A DNA stretch of 64,000 bases, taken from Fistulifera solaris. Its lineage: Eukaryota; Bacillariophyta; Bacillariophyceae; Naviculales; Stauroneidaceae. The stretch lies in the NCBI GenBank assembly GCA_030295235.1, contig AP026169.1:852093-916092 (forward strand), in the 5' to 3' direction. This document shows positions 46,308 through 57,956 of this stretch, piece by piece; within the stretch, counting starts at the first letter, position 1; every line of letters starts with the position of its first letter. The notes under the pieces were generated by a model, which ran no database searches, was not told the DNA's origin, and saw nothing but the letters and a program-made list of their open reading frames with translations. The translations under genes were made by a program, and so were the position numbers.

Positions 46308-46849
46308 TCATTTCTTCCTTCGTCGACGCAATGCAGCAGTTCCTGGTTCCAAGCGTTCCACTTGAGCCGGTCTCGATGACTCTCTCTCCGCTAGTTGTCG
46401 GGCCATTTCCCAATATCCTCCCTTATCTTTCCCACCATGCGAGAGCGTCTCGTATGATCGAATGACTTCTTTTCTAGTCGCATCGTTCATTTCAAAGGTG
46501 AGATGATCTTCTCTAAGGTAGGGTGTTATTTCAAGATCCGATGTTGACTCGCTAGTACCTTTCATCGACTTCTTTTGAACTATTTGCTCAAAAGCCTGCC
46601 GGTAGCGAATAAAAGCAGCCTGTGAATCTGCAGAAGATCTAGAGTTGCCATTCCGATCCGGATGATGATGCATGGCCGCTTTTAGAAAAGCTTGTTTGAC
46701 AATCGTGTAATCGCTGTCGCGGGGAACACCGAGAATCACGTAAGGACAAAATGAGACGACGTTTCGCCGGAAAAGAAAGCCTTCGGAATTAAGCGAGATC
46801 GACTAATTGCTTTCTTTGGAAGAAACTGTGCCTGAGCTATTGAAAACAT
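46308..46849 (-). CDS. J-domain (DnaJ/HSP40-like) protein, probably mitochondrial, one apparent frameshift
   Basis: PYVILGVPRDSDYTIVKQAFLKAAMHHHPDRNGNS is helix I-II of a J domain with the HPD loop that stimulates HSP70 ATPase. As written the frame opens only at the Met at 46739, inside helix I. One extra base in the A4 of the plus strand (46748-46751) connects it to an upstream start at 46849 with the basic, Ser/Arg-containing leader MFSIAQAQFLPKKAISRSRLIPKAFFS, a plausible mitochondrial presequence. The C-terminal part is a charged tail ending RRRRKK. It is a short class III type with no zinc finger or Gly/Phe region. The partner HSP70 is unknown. Confidence 0.75.
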
Positions 46850-48385
46850 CTTGGAAAGTTATCTATTCATGAAGCTTCATTGTTGGCTGCCTTAAGCGTT
46901 ATTGCGTTGCGTTGCAACATGTTTGTTATACGGAGTGGTCTTTCATAGTAACAGTGTGACATCGACTGGGATTTGGCCCTTGGCGTTGGCTTGAAGAACC
47001 GCAAACTGCGAATGCCTCTGCAGTTTCCTTGCAAGTTGCCTCGAGGCCGAAACTGCTTGCTGTCCCATCAGTCCGTCAACGCAGATGACTAGAGGGTAGT
47101 GAAATCACGTCTGCGTTCATCGCACGGGGTCCGTACGTGCTCCGTTTTTTACGCTCTTGAGCAGCCAAAACCTTGGACCTAGCTGCAAAGCGACCAAAAA
47201 TTATTTAGCCATCGACGTCGACAAGTTAAGCAGATTTTTGACTTGTCTCAAGGATCACAGGGTAAAGGAGACTGAGTCTACAGCACGTAAGTTTAGAAAA
47301 CAGGTCAACCTTCAATGTTTCAAAATGCTAATAACTAATAACGCATACAACATGCGTACATCATACATCATACATCTTGCATCATCATAATTAGTAACCA
47401 GTAACCCGTACAAAATAACCAGTAACCAGTGACGTGTGTGACGGTCACTGCTAAGCTTGAACTTTGAATCGTGAATATATTGAAGCTTGAAGCATGAGCA
47501 TGTGACGGCGAATCTAGAATCTCTAGAGTCTGGAGTCTGGAGTAGAGCGAAGAGAATTAGCCCAGTGACATGTGACATCGAAATTGACCGTCGACCAAAG
47601 ACCGAAAGTCGTAAGTCAACGTCGAACGTCCAAATCTCGAATCTCGAAAGCGTACAACGTACAACTGGTCTCCGTCATCGACAATAGAGAAAGCAATACT
47701 AAAGAGAGACAAATTCAAAACAGGTAGATTACACCCCGGGACATATTCTGCGATGCGAAAGGCGATAAACCAAAACCAGGTGCATGATGAGGGTCGTTAA
47801 GGTCGTTACCCTCGTACCGGTAGTCGTTAGATGTAGAGAAACGAGGGCTCTCCTGGTAGAAAAATGAGAACCTAAGTTTTACGTGAATAGCAACCTCGCA
47901 ACCTCACACGAAAGTTACGTTTTAGGACATTACCCCGTACTTGTAGTGTTTTAAATTATTTCACACTATGGCCTAGACTCTCAACTCTTAACCACAGTGA
48001 ATAACTAAGGACATGATGTTCTACGTAGCGTCTCTTCCTAAGGTCACAAAATAGACATTCACGATTAATTGGGTGTTGTTGATAGAATCCCCTTGCTGAC
48101 TGTTGTATTGGACTGAAGTAAGATTGTACAACTTAATGACCTCGGACCTTGGAGTTGGCGCCTACGAACAAGTGTTTTATCGCTTTTTCTTTTAGTCCAT
48201 GCAGTTTTCCCAATAAGCTTCTATCGGACGCTGTCCCTTCACCGACGTCGCTGGTTCCCCTACATTATAGCCAATTCTCGGCAACTTCTTCTGCGTTTTT
48301 GTCTGATTTTCTCCGTGTTCAAAACCTCTCAAAAGTCAACCAATGTTTCAAGTGCTTCTCTCTCGAGGCATCAATTTAATATACC
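46850..48385. other. 1.5-kb intergenic region, no gene recognised
   Basis: Contains short direct repeats such as taactaataacgcatac, catcatacatcatacatc (47,350-47,375), agtaaccagtaacc (47,395-47,430) and tctagagtctggagtctggagtag (47,520-47,543), typical of simple-sequence spacer. A TACGGAGTG near-match to the recurring 9-mer is at about 46,930. Confidence 0.5.
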
Positions 48386-49631
48386 ATGGGGATCCGTACA
48401 GCACATAAAGCACCTACACCACAGGGCCCCTCCCGAAAAGACAGCACCGAAACATATGAGGGGTCGAGTGCAAGCAGCGGCAACGGCATGCTTCCGGAAT
48501 CGGGTTTTGCCTTCAAACGCCGCACGCAAGAGGTTTGGTGCGAGCCGCAAAACACATCTCGCATTCACCAACTTTCAGTGTCAGCGGACTAAAGAGTATT
48601 CCATCGTTTTCTAGGGATGATTTGGAGGTTGGGTCTGTTTTAGGTGTCGGTGGGTTTAATTTTGTCAACAAAGTCAAGACGGACAAAATCAAAAATACAA
48701 AGAAGAGCAAGTCAAGAACAAACCCTAATTCACAAAGTGACAAGCTTGTCGTCAAGACGCTGTTTCCTCACACAACACCGAGTCAATTACTCTCCGGCTG
48801 TCATCAATTAGAAAAGGAAAAGCGAGTGCTTTCACAATTGAACCACCCAAACATCATTTCACTAAGGGGATACTCCGAAAAGGGTCTAGATAGTATTGCT
48901 GAGACAAAACGTATCGATTCTTGCTTCCTTCTACTCGACTTTCTTCCCGAAACACTCACGGATCGCATCGAGAAATGGGGTAGGATCATAAGGACATCAC
49001 CGAAGAAGAAGACACAACGTCGATGGACTTTGTTATCCAGAAAGCGTTTCCCCTTCGATCGAGAGATGTTCATCGAGCAAATACAAGTTGCCATTGATAT
49101 TGCCAGTGCTCTACGGTACCTACACGAGAAGCGAATCATTCTCAGAGATCTCAAACCGGTAAGGGACTTCCAAATCGTCATGCTTTCTGTGTTTCTTTTG
49201 TCACTGTCTAACTCTTGTCGAACTCGAAACGAAAGGACAATGTCGGCTTCGATGAATCTAATTGTACAAAGCTGTTCGATTTCGGTCTCATTGCACAGCT
49301 TCCTAAATTTTGCAATCTCGACAAGACACACACCATTCCTGGAAACATCGGAACCCCGCGATACATGGCGCCTGAGGTACTTCGAGAGCAGCCTTACAAC
49401 GTGAAAGCCGATGTATTTTCGTTTTCCCAAGTGCTTTGGGAGATATTAACCCAAGAACGAGCTCCTGGTGCAAGTTCTAGTCGTCCTGTTATTCCTAAGG
49501 AATGGCCAGGAACACTACGTAGAATCCTGGAGCGCGGCTGGTCGGAAGATCTGAATGACCGACCGTGTATGACGGAATACAAGTACGCTTTAGAAGATTT
49601 ACTGCGTCAAGCTAAGGAAGCGTCCATTTGA
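48386..49631 (+). CDS. Protein kinase (TKL/Ser-Thr type), two exons, one apparent frameshift
   Basis: Exons are 48386-49158 and 49236-49631, with a 77-bp GT-AG intron that splits RDLKP from DNVGFD. Kinase landmarks in order: glycine loop LGVGGFNFVNKV, KLVVKTLF (ATP-binding Lys), LEKEKRVLSQLNHPNIISLRGY, catalytic loop IILRDLKPDN, LFDFGLI (DFG), GTPRYMAPEVL (activation segment), ADVFSFSQVLWEIL and RPVIPKEWPGTLRRILERGW...RP. The usual HRD is LRD, a substitution compatible with activity because Arg and Asp remain. The ~75-residue N-terminus is Ser/Lys-rich and needs one extra G after GAGG at 48530-48533 to join MGIRTAHKAP... to the kinase. The insert after RIEKWGR is basic. Substrates unknown. 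Confidence 0.87.
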
Positions 49632-50087
49632 TTACTATAACACAAACGCACATTTACAGCCGCGCAAACTTCATTGTCAGTATTTTTTTTAAAAAAAAAC
49701 ATGATTTACAAGTTTTTAGTATAAATTACCATCTTCTTTGCTTAGTAACACGTTGTACTTTTGTTTTGTTTTGTCAAATGAGAGCGGTATCGGGAATCGA
49801 ATGGTTTGCTTAGGTCTCAAACTAATGTCGCCTTGACCAGAAAGGACTTATGAATTTTCAATCATTTGAGGGAGATCGCCTCTCTTTTTGCACCGAAATG
49901 AATTCCAATCAATGATTAGACCAGCAACGACAAACGCAACTGATAGTGCAAAAGAAGGACCGTATCGTGCATGTAAAGTTTCTTAGTGATTTTTAAAATG
50001 AAGATATGGAATGCCAGAATGGAATGCCAGAAAAGATATGCAAATCGACGATGAGGTTCAACGAGATCAATGATCTGGCTCGAATTT
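49632..50087. other. Short intergenic region
   Basis: Convergent gap between the kinase and HSF-c 3' ends. A T9A9 block is at 49683-49700 and an aatgccagaatggaatgccaga repeat near 50,011-50,031. No gene. Confidence 0.5.
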
Positions 50088-51247
50088 TTACTTTTCGAGA
50101 GAGGATGGCGGGCAGAGAGAAGGCTGAAGTGCGGAGCGTTGGTGAATGTTGTAATAGCCAAAGTATCCTGCTGTTGGCGATGAGGGACTCTGGTTCGTCC
50201 AAGCGCGACTGTTTCGGGGTAATAATTCATAATTATTCGCTCCGTCAGAAACGACAATCATATCCGGAAGAGGAATGGCATGACGGGCCATGGTGGTGGG
50301 CGCGACAGTCTGAGGCACACGATGCGGTGGAGGCAACTCATAGCAAGATCGCGGCTGAGTTGGAGGTGTCGACCAGGGTGCCGGATCTCGCGTCTCAGGC
50401 GGATCGAACGGGGGTGGAGAAGTAATTGCTTCGGAGCGAAGCTTCTGCTACTTCCACCAGCGGTGGAAGCGGTTCCATATGGTAAAAGTCAGGAAAAGTA
50501 TCGTCGCTGCTGGCTTTGCGAGCTCCTGTCCCTTTGAACTTTTGACGCGGAATTCTCTGAGCTAGCTCAGGCTTTCCACGAAGAAATTTCTCATGGAAAT
50601 AGCCACCTTTATCGGGTCCTATTCGCAAGAAATGAATACGAAGCACCGCTTGTCAGAGAAAACAAGTCATATCTGCTATCGACAGAGGTGCATACATTTT
50701 CGACTTACCTCTGGGGATTCGTGAAAAGCCGTAGATATTGAGCTGTCTGTGAAACGGATAAACGGAAGGCTGCGTGAGTCAACGATGGGCCAATTGAAGT
50801 CTTTTCTTTGACCATCAACAATCTGCAAGCGACTAAGACATCCGCAATATACCGTCCGGTTACGCACCTTTGAAACGACGAGTAATGCGCTTGCCGAAAC
50901 CATCTATTAAAGGAATGCGGTGAGACGTTGTAGGCAATGATGAACAAGCTCCCAAGTTTTACTTACGTCGGTAATATGTGCTGCTCCAAACGTTTCTGAT
51001 CATGAACGATGAAGCAGCGACCATGAGGTTGCCAAGACATGATGTGCTCCATGCCATCCTTGGCCATCTCATTTAGGACATAGTGTAGCTTATCGGGAAA
51101 GTTATGTCTGACAGGAGACGAACGCAAAGGCGATGGCGCTGATTCTTTAATAGCATTGCCGTTCGCCTTCTCGAGATTTTGCTTGTCGTGGCTCATGGCA
51201 GTTTGACAGAAGTTGACAGATTTTCCTTCTCTTTTGATTCTTAACAA
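50088..51247 (-). CDS. HSF: Heat shock transcription factor (HSF-c), four exons
   Basis: Exons are 51247-50967, 50903-50868, 50746-50709 and 50618 onward; the introns are 63, 121 and 90 bp, all GT-AG and in phase. The domain reads NFPDKLHYVLNEMAKDGMEHIMSWQPHGRCFIVHDQKRLEQHILPT/WFRQAHYSSFQ/RQLNIYGFSRIPR/GPDKGGYFHEKFLRGKPELAQRIPRQ. It is the most canonical HSF of the three here. As written the frame stops at 50395, but removing one base near 50,435 continues into a Pro/Ser-rich tail (PPFDPPETRDPAPWSTPPTQP ... PLPDMIVVSDGANNYELLP) to 50088, which I consider the real C-terminus. Possible starts are 51247 or the Met at 51196 (MSHDKQNLE). Confidence 0.9.
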
Positions 51248-51572
51248 AACCGAAGCTTGCTAAATTTGTGAGGAAACAATGTGGGTCGCATGGAATGGTT
51301 CAAAAAGCGCCACGGATCTTGGTACAGGTTCGACAGGAAGATTCGCATAGAAGGAGAACTTCATCGATCGAGAGGGAAGTTTGTAGAGATGATGTCCCGT
51401 CACCACTTCTCTAATTTACAAAACATATGGATATTTTACGACTGGCCACGGCGTCATCGATAAAGAGTAAGAAACAATGTGCAAGGAACAAAGGTGACCT
51501 TCCAAGCCTAACGTGAGGCTTGGTTGGTACTTTGTGTTTTGTGCTTGGTGAGTTTCGTGGGGTCAAATTTTT

Positions 51573-51746
51573 TGATTATGCCTGTAGCCACTGCGACACC
51601 CATAAGTGACGTGCCTAAGGAAATCCCAGAAATCCTCGAATCCAGGACTTCAGTTCCTTCGCTTCCTTCGCAATCAGGCAACATTATGCCCATTAATTCA
51701 GAGTAGAACACTTTTGTTGCTGACTTTGACTTTATAGATATCAACA
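51573..51746 (+). repeat. 5' LTR of copia remnant
   Basis: 174 bp, TG...CA ends. It carries the block cttccttcgcttccttcgc and ends gatatcaaca. It has cagagtagaac where the right copy has tagtagaac. Confidence 0.85.
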
Positions 51747-53402
51747 GTTCTACCAATTCCTGTTCTTATCATCACGTTCAGTGTATTCTCTCGGTCAGCC
51801 AGCGTCGCTATCACCATTGCCATTGTCGCGATTCTCTTATCCCCGCACATTTGTGTACTCCGTGTCATCACCATGACTGATCTTTCACCTTCAACCATTT
51901 GTGTGCCTCACGAAAACCTCACTCCCATTCCGGGCAAACCTTCTTACGTCACCGTTGACCGCTTATACAGTGAGGTCATTCCCAATGCTTTGGCCGTCCC
52001 CTCGACACACCGGGTCACAAATTTCAACTTCTCACCCATCCTGGAACACTCATCCCTTACCCCGCTAATGCCACGAGTGCCCAGCGTGCAGGCGTAATTC
52101 GCGCACATGACACGGCAATTGAGGATTATCTTTGCCAGGAATACGTCCATCAATTCTTACGACAGCAGATCATTGTTGCTGTTGAGCCCATTTACATGAT
52201 GTCTCTCCATGGTACAGAGGTCGGATTGGGCCATGTCAATTTGGAAACCGGTAGTGTGTCGGCGTACACCATGCTGGTTTATCTAAAAGACAAGTTCACC
52301 AAGATCACGGCCGCTGAGATTGAAGCCAATTGTCTCAGCCTTGCCATGGACGTCCGATCAACCTATTCAGGCATTGTGGAATCGACATGTGGAAATCCGT
52401 GATTTTGCTGTTGCAGCGGAAGAACCATTGTCGGATTGGCGTCGTGATGGATCACACTCTTAAAATTGCTGGCCATGGCACATTTCAGTCAGCCATTGAT
52501 GCTTGGCGTCGTCATTCTGAGGCGGACAAAACTTACAAAAACTTTGTGGAGTACTTCACTGCGGAACATGAGGCATTGCAAGAACAACTCACCACCTCTA
52601 CCGCGGGATATCATCACGCAAATGCAGCTGGTACTACAATCCCTGCTGTCATCCCACCGACAGCCACCGCAAGCACCATGACGCCCTAGACCCATGAATC
52701 ACGAAGTGGTCGCAGAAGGGGGTTTTTGTATGTATTATTGTTGGACGCACGGTCTTGGTATGAATGCCGAACATACCAGCAAGACCTGCAACCACCCGGC
52801 TCATGGTCACGCTTCACACTGCCACACTCAAGTCGGGCGAATCTCAGTGTGTCCGAAGCGAGATCCCGTGTAGCTGGTTACTAGTTTTTGAGCTCCAATC
52901 CCACCAAACTTCCCGATCTGACTTCTCCTCCAATTAATGGTGACATCACCATTTATTGTCAAATCATGAAACACATGGTGTCAAGTGCAGCCAAAGCCAA
53001 ACTTCGGTGCTTTATTTCTCAATGCACAAAATGCGTGCCCCTTAGCGTATTGCTTTGGAGGAAATGGGTCATCCCCAACCTGCCACTCCAATTCAAACTG
53101 ACAACAGCACTGCTGCTGGCATCGTCAATGACAAAGTCAAACAAAAGCTCTCCAAGGCAATGGATATGCGATTTTATTGGATTCGTGACCAGCGCCGAAA
53201 GGTCAATTTCATGTTTACTGGAAGGCTGGCGCTGGAAACAAAGCGGATTACTTTACTAAGCTTCATGCTACTTCACATCATCGCACAATGTGTCCGATGT
53301 ATCTTCACGACAATTCATCTACATCTTATTACGAAGCCATCTCTCCTCATCAGGATGTTGCTCAGTCCGTTCCCGACTCTGGGCTTTGAGGTGAGGGTGT
53401 AT

Positions 53403-53573
53403 TGATTATGCCTGTAGCCACTGTGACACCCATAAGTGACGTGCCTGACGCAATCCCAGAAATCCTCAAATCCAGGACTTCACTTCCTTCGCTTCCTTCG
53501 CAATCAGGCAACATTATGCCCATTAATTAGTAGAACACTTTTGTTGCTGACTTTGACTTTATAGATATCAACA
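53403..53573 (+). repeat. 3' LTR of copia remnant
   Basis: 171 bp. Main differences from the left copy are gcctgacgcaatc versus gcctaaggaaatc and a 3-bp deletion near 53,529. Confidence 0.85.
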
Positions 53574-55354
53574 AAATTCTACCTCGTCGAAAGGTCTTTT
53601 TGCTTCACTAATACAATTGCTAAGCGAAAGAATTCTTATTGGAGTAAACTTCAGGTGCTTAAGTTGATCCTTATTCCTGTTCTTCACAATGACTGCGCCC
53701 AAGTCCATTTGGTCGACGCGCTGAATCAAGACAATTTCTATTGTATCGGCAGTTCTTCCGTGACTCTAGTATTTGGTTAGGAACAGGTTGAGTCAGATCT
53801 GTGCATCAAACTTCCTTGATGTAGTGAAAAGACGAACGTTTCACCTGAATTGCTTCTCTTCATGGAAGACTCCGTGTCATCTACACATTGAAGTACATTG
53901 GCGTCACCAGACGGTGACTTCATTCTGAAAACTTCAATTGAAATCGCAAACACATCGCCGGGGTTCAGGGTGGGGGTGACAGTTACACACAAGGACTTCT
54001 TTCTATCAGCTTTGCGGGGTTCAATCACTGCCTGTCCGGATAAAAACCAATTTATGGTACCGGTACCAGGGCGCTTGAGTGACGAATAACTTCCACGATG
54101 CGCCAGCCAGCTCAAATAGAGTCTCCACTTCCCCAGCGATGGAAAGGTAATTCGACCGGCCGCTCATATTACAAGGCATAACTCCGGCAATGACAGAGCC
54201 AAGGGCGTTGTCAACGCAGTAGTTTTCATAAGTCACCTTTTTGTTAAAGGCTGGGTGGCATAATTGTGCAAAGACCTTGAAGGCAAATAAAGCCTTCTTT
54301 GCTGACGTTTTTGTTCACAGACCAAGTTTTGCCACAAAACGTTGATCATTTGCTTCTCCACACGAAATGGTCGTGGAGTATTAGATCTTCTTGGCGAAAG
54401 CACACAATGCTGAAACAACGCATTTGTATTCTCCACTAAACATTGATTAAGGCTCAAAAGTGCTTTGCCAATGTCGATTGGCCACAGTCATCAGTGATAG
54501 TTGCTCTGTAAAGTTTCTGTTTTATTTGGACTCGTCCGTGACCTGGGCACAATGTATCAAACAAATCATTTCCAGAGCTCCCACCATCAGAAAATTGAAC
54601 TTATCTTTTGCCCACCTTCCCACAGTAGTTACTTCTAATCACCAAAACACGCAATCGGGTTGAACACATTACATTGTCAGACCGTTCGCTTCCACTAAAT
54701 TGTTTGGATCGCCAAATCCAACTGAGCCCTATGATAGACTTTAAGTCAGCTCTATAATCACTAAAGTACCGGAAGGTAATAGTATCCTTGTAGTTGAAAC
54801 CGTGCAAGAAATATTCTAGGAAATTGTGTGGCGGGTGAATACGGGTGTCGGCATCGGATGAAAGCGATGAGAGAACAGATATCTTCTAGCAATTCTAAGC
54901 ATCCGAACTGTAACGACATTTATCACTGACAACGAAAGCCTCCTTCACTTGCAACAGATCTATATGCCTTACTCTGTACATCCTATCAACAACAAAAGCG
55001 GTTACTTGCTTTGCAGAGATTCCAAACAATGAGTTCTCTTAACAAGTTGAACAATAGGCCTCCCCACATAGGTTGGAAAGCTCTTTCATTATCACCTATT
55101 GGCGGGTGGTGCTGCTTTCATCATTTTGAAGAATCATCATCATCGATCATTGTCAAACTAAAGTGTTCATTTGCCTTCGGCTAGCGTTGCCCGCTTCGCC
55201 GCTAAGACACTCTAGAATCGCCGTATCACTCGAGACTAACTCAGTCGGTTTAACTTTGAATAATAAGGTGTAGTCGATGGTCCCTGCGTCAAAATATGTA
55301 CGGAGTACAACTTATTGTGGCGATGCTTTGGCAATAACATTCTAGCTGAAACGA

Positions 55355-55378
55355 GTCGTCGTCGTCGTCGTCGTCGTC
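55355..55378 (+). repeat. (GTC)8 microsatellite
   Basis: Eight perfect GTC triplets, noncoding. Confidence 0.95.
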
Positions 55379-55499
55379 TGTAGAAGGTTATAGTGACTAT
55401 TGACTATGAAAAGTCGTACGGCCGACGGACAAAACTTACCAGTCATTTTGATGCCATGCCACGGCATACGCCATGGCCTACCAGGTATGGCCTCTCGGT

Positions 55500-55536
55500 T
55501 CTCGGTACCCTGGTACCGGTACCGGTACCGGTACCA
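55500..55536. repeat. Tandem GGTACC/GGTACCGGTACC palindromic array
   Basis: Reads ccctggtaccggtaccgg and continues with the same 6-bp unit four times, ending accaggta. A second shorter array is at 55682-55702. Single GGTACC/ACCAGGTA units are scattered between genes elsewhere. Confidence 0.85.
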
Positions 55537-55831
55537 GGTATCGGCCGTTCTGCTTCCTTTTACGCACCACTGTAACATGGTACTCTACATTTCAATTTCA
55601 TACAGCATTCACATCATTCTATTTTAGTCAGTTGAAAGCTTCAACGGAAGTTGGTCGTAAAATCACACTCAGGAAATAAAGCGGTACCGGTACCGGTGGT
55701 ACCTACGACTTGCGTCGTAGTCTCCCTCGTGTCGATTGTCGATCGTGCTCCTGTGAATGCCTCTTTTGATTGCAAAACATAATAATAACAGCTACAGTCA
55801 CACGTAAAGCAATTAAAAACCGGCGGAGGCA

Positions 55832-57366
55832 ATGAGAATTCTTTCGTGTGTTTTGAGTGCGAGCGTCTTTCTCGCGACAGCTCCTACATCTTCAGATGCA
55901 TTTTGGTCATTTCGACAAAAAGAGAACGAACCCAACGAGCATTCTAACACAGCAGGAGCCGTGCCCGAAAAGCAGCCGAAAGTTATACCTGATTACAGTA
56001 TTTCCAGTCCTGCGCCTCCCTCACGCGATTCACCGAACACGATTTCCTACGGCGTCGACGTGAGCTTACCAATTCATCATAATACAATTAGCAACAATTA
56101 CGCTTGGTTGCCTCACAATGTCGATCCGTCGCTCGAAACACCTTCCAAATACCGCGACATGCCCATTCAACCTCTTCCGCATCGTCAAGAATTCTATGAT
56201 AACTTCTTGGAGAGTTGCGTGCAAGCTTTGGTAGGAAAGGACAACGCTGCCGTGATACAGAAAGAGATAGAATCGAAATGAGTTTGCGACAACCACAATC
56301 GATGCAGAATTACACCGCAATAGGCTACAAGAAAATCAAAGCACCCCAGAACTATTCAAGTTGATTGAAGAATTTTGGAACAACAATCATCACAAGGCGA
56401 AACCGGAGCAGTGGGGACGGGTAATACGTACACGAACAATTGGCAATCGTCGAGTTCGATGGTTAGTGTAGAAGACGCCAAGTTACGAGGTGGTGGCTTC
56501 ACATTGAAGCAGAAGATCTGGAATGCAGCCAAGAATATTCTGCAAGAGTGGACAGGAGAAGAATTGACGCAGTGTAGTTTATACGGTATTCGCATCTATC
56601 ACGCGGACGCTGTGTTGGCAACCCATGTCGATCGATTGCCTTTGGTGAGCTCTGCGATCATCAATGTCGCCCAAGATTTAGACGAGCCTTGGCCTTTAGA
56701 AGTTATTGGTCACAATGGAGTTGCAGAAAATGTTACCATGGAGCCCGGTGATATGGTTTTGTATGAGAGTCATTCTGTGCTGCACGGACGCCCGTTTCCT
56801 TTGAAAGGGCGCTACATGGCCAACATTTTCATTCATTTCGAACCCATTGGGCACTCTTTGCGTCACTACGACAACCATAACATTGGTGATGTTGATGTGA
56901 AATATAGGGAGTCCTTGATGAAGGGCCATGGCGGTCACGAGAATGAGTCCAATAATGGATTACCGCCCTACATTATTGCGGGAAGTCCTGAAGAGCCACA
57001 TTGGCGACAATCTCATCCCAACGGTCAACAGCCTCAGACCAGCAAAACTTTTACAACTGGGTCGACACCCGCGCATGAATTCGCACAGAAGGAAACGTTG
57101 ACTTGTTGGCGGCCGAGCTTTCGAAACAAAGGATTTGGTCCACGCCAAGGATGCCAATGATTGGACTCCACTTCACGAAGGTGCACGTGCTGGCCATTTA
57201 CCGGTAGTGAAATTACTAATTGAACACGGTGCAGATGTCAATGCCAAGACGGGTGGGGTAGCGGTGGAACACCACTGTGGTGGGCCCGACAAACGCTAGA
57301 AGAAGATCATGAAGTGATTTCTTTTTGGAAGAAATTGGTGCATTAGATGCGGGCCCAGAATTGTAA
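55832..57366 (+). CDS. Prolyl 4-hydroxylase-type 2OG-Fe(II) oxygenase fused to ankyrin repeat (several frame breaks)
   Basis: Signal peptide MRILSCVLSASVFLATAPTSSDA is followed by a Pro/Asn-rich spacer, then the oxygenase: LFKLIEEFWNNNHHKA, NTYTNNWQSSSSMVSVEDAKLRGGG, YGIRIYHADAVLATHVDRLPLVSSAIINVAQDLDEPWPLEV, MEPGDMVLYESHSVLHGRPFPLKGRYMANIFIHFEP. HVD and the later HGRPF provide the Fe-binding H-x-D...H and R is near for 2-oxoglutarate. The C-terminus, in another frame, is an ankyrin repeat (DANDWTPLHEGARAGHLPVVKLLIEHGADVNAKTG) ending GALDAGPEL at 57366. At least five breaks occur (about 56277, 56415, 57090, 57128, 57255 and 57330); most are cured by one base in a run. It likely acts in the secretory pathway on prolines of wall proteins. 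Confidence 0.78.
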
Positions 57367-57956
57367 GAAGTGTGCAACGGGCATCTAACTTCTCCATAGA
57401 GGTAATGAGATTTTGTAAAATACGCGATCTCTAAAATGCCTGCTTACTTGTCACGACAATAGTACCCAAAGGCTAGCACATAGGATACTTCTCGATGCTT
57501 TATCACTTCGCAAGGGAGCACTTGCATCACGTCGCAATTAGCTGTTGAAGGCACTACTTAGGAAACTGTATCGATTGCCCCTTCGACATCGTTATGTCTT
57601 GATTAAATACAGAGTATTCAATACGGCGACAATCGAGGTCGTTATTGGTTAAGAGTTCCATTCCTCGTAATTTTCGATGCAGCCATAAAAGGGTCAACTA
57701 GTACACTTGCGTCAACGGATCTAGCTCAAAACTGTGATATTGTCAAGAATCAGCTTTGGTGGCCATGCATATGCGTAATGCGTATGTAAGCCTAAGCAGA
57801 ATTCTCTCCGACTCATCGTATTCTCAGTCCCGGGCAATAAGTGTCGGCTTTTCAATAGATTTTCAATGACCGTTTATAATGACCCGATGAGATCGACAAC
57901 AACAAAATTCGCACCAACTTACAGCAAGCAACCGAATAGGAAGCAATTCACTTGAA
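57367..57956. other. Intergenic between the two ankyrin genes
   Basis: No reading frame of interest. A catatgcgtaatgcgtatg repeat is at about 57,767-57,786. Confidence 0.5.

Larger units (their letters stand above)
51573..53573 (+). mobile_element. Internally deleted Ty1/copia LTR element (diatom CoDi-like), non-autonomous
   Basis: Two direct repeats of 174 and 171 bp (51573-51746, 53403-53573) start TGATTATGCCTG and end TATCAACA. The ~1.66-kb interior joins a gag remnant (PSTICVPHENLTPIPGKPSY..., SLHGTEVGLGHVNLETG, FTKITAAEIEANCLSLAMD, LTTSTAGYHHANAAG) almost directly to the C-terminal RNase H of a copia pol (EEMGHPQPATPIQTDNSTAAGIVNDKVKQKLSKAMDMRFYWIRD). Protease, integrase and RT are absent, so the element would depend on helpers. 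A purine-rich ttgaggtgagggtg precedes the right LTR. The LTRs differ at more than ten positions including 1-3 bp indels, so this is an older insertion than the Ty3 element. Flanks do not show a clean 5-bp duplication. Confidence 0.85.
53574..55831. other. 2.3-kb gene-poor region, possible decayed gene, microsatellite and GGTACC arrays
   Basis: Overlapping minus-strand frames at 54236-54021 (YENYCVDNALGSVIAGVMPCNMSGRSNYLSIAGEVETLFELAGASW) and 54115-53777 (TLNPGDVFAISIEVFRMKSPSGDANVLQC) have coding-like composition and may be a decayed secreted-protein gene, family not recognised. (GTC)8 lies at 55355-55378, TACGGAGTA at 55299-55307, and tandem GGTACC units at 55500-55536 and 55682-55702. Confidence 0.45.

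Noticed and set aside
51561-53578. Target-site duplication AAATT around the copia remnant
   Set aside because: AAATT occurs on both sides but the left copy is separated from the LTR by extra T residues, so it is not a clean duplication.
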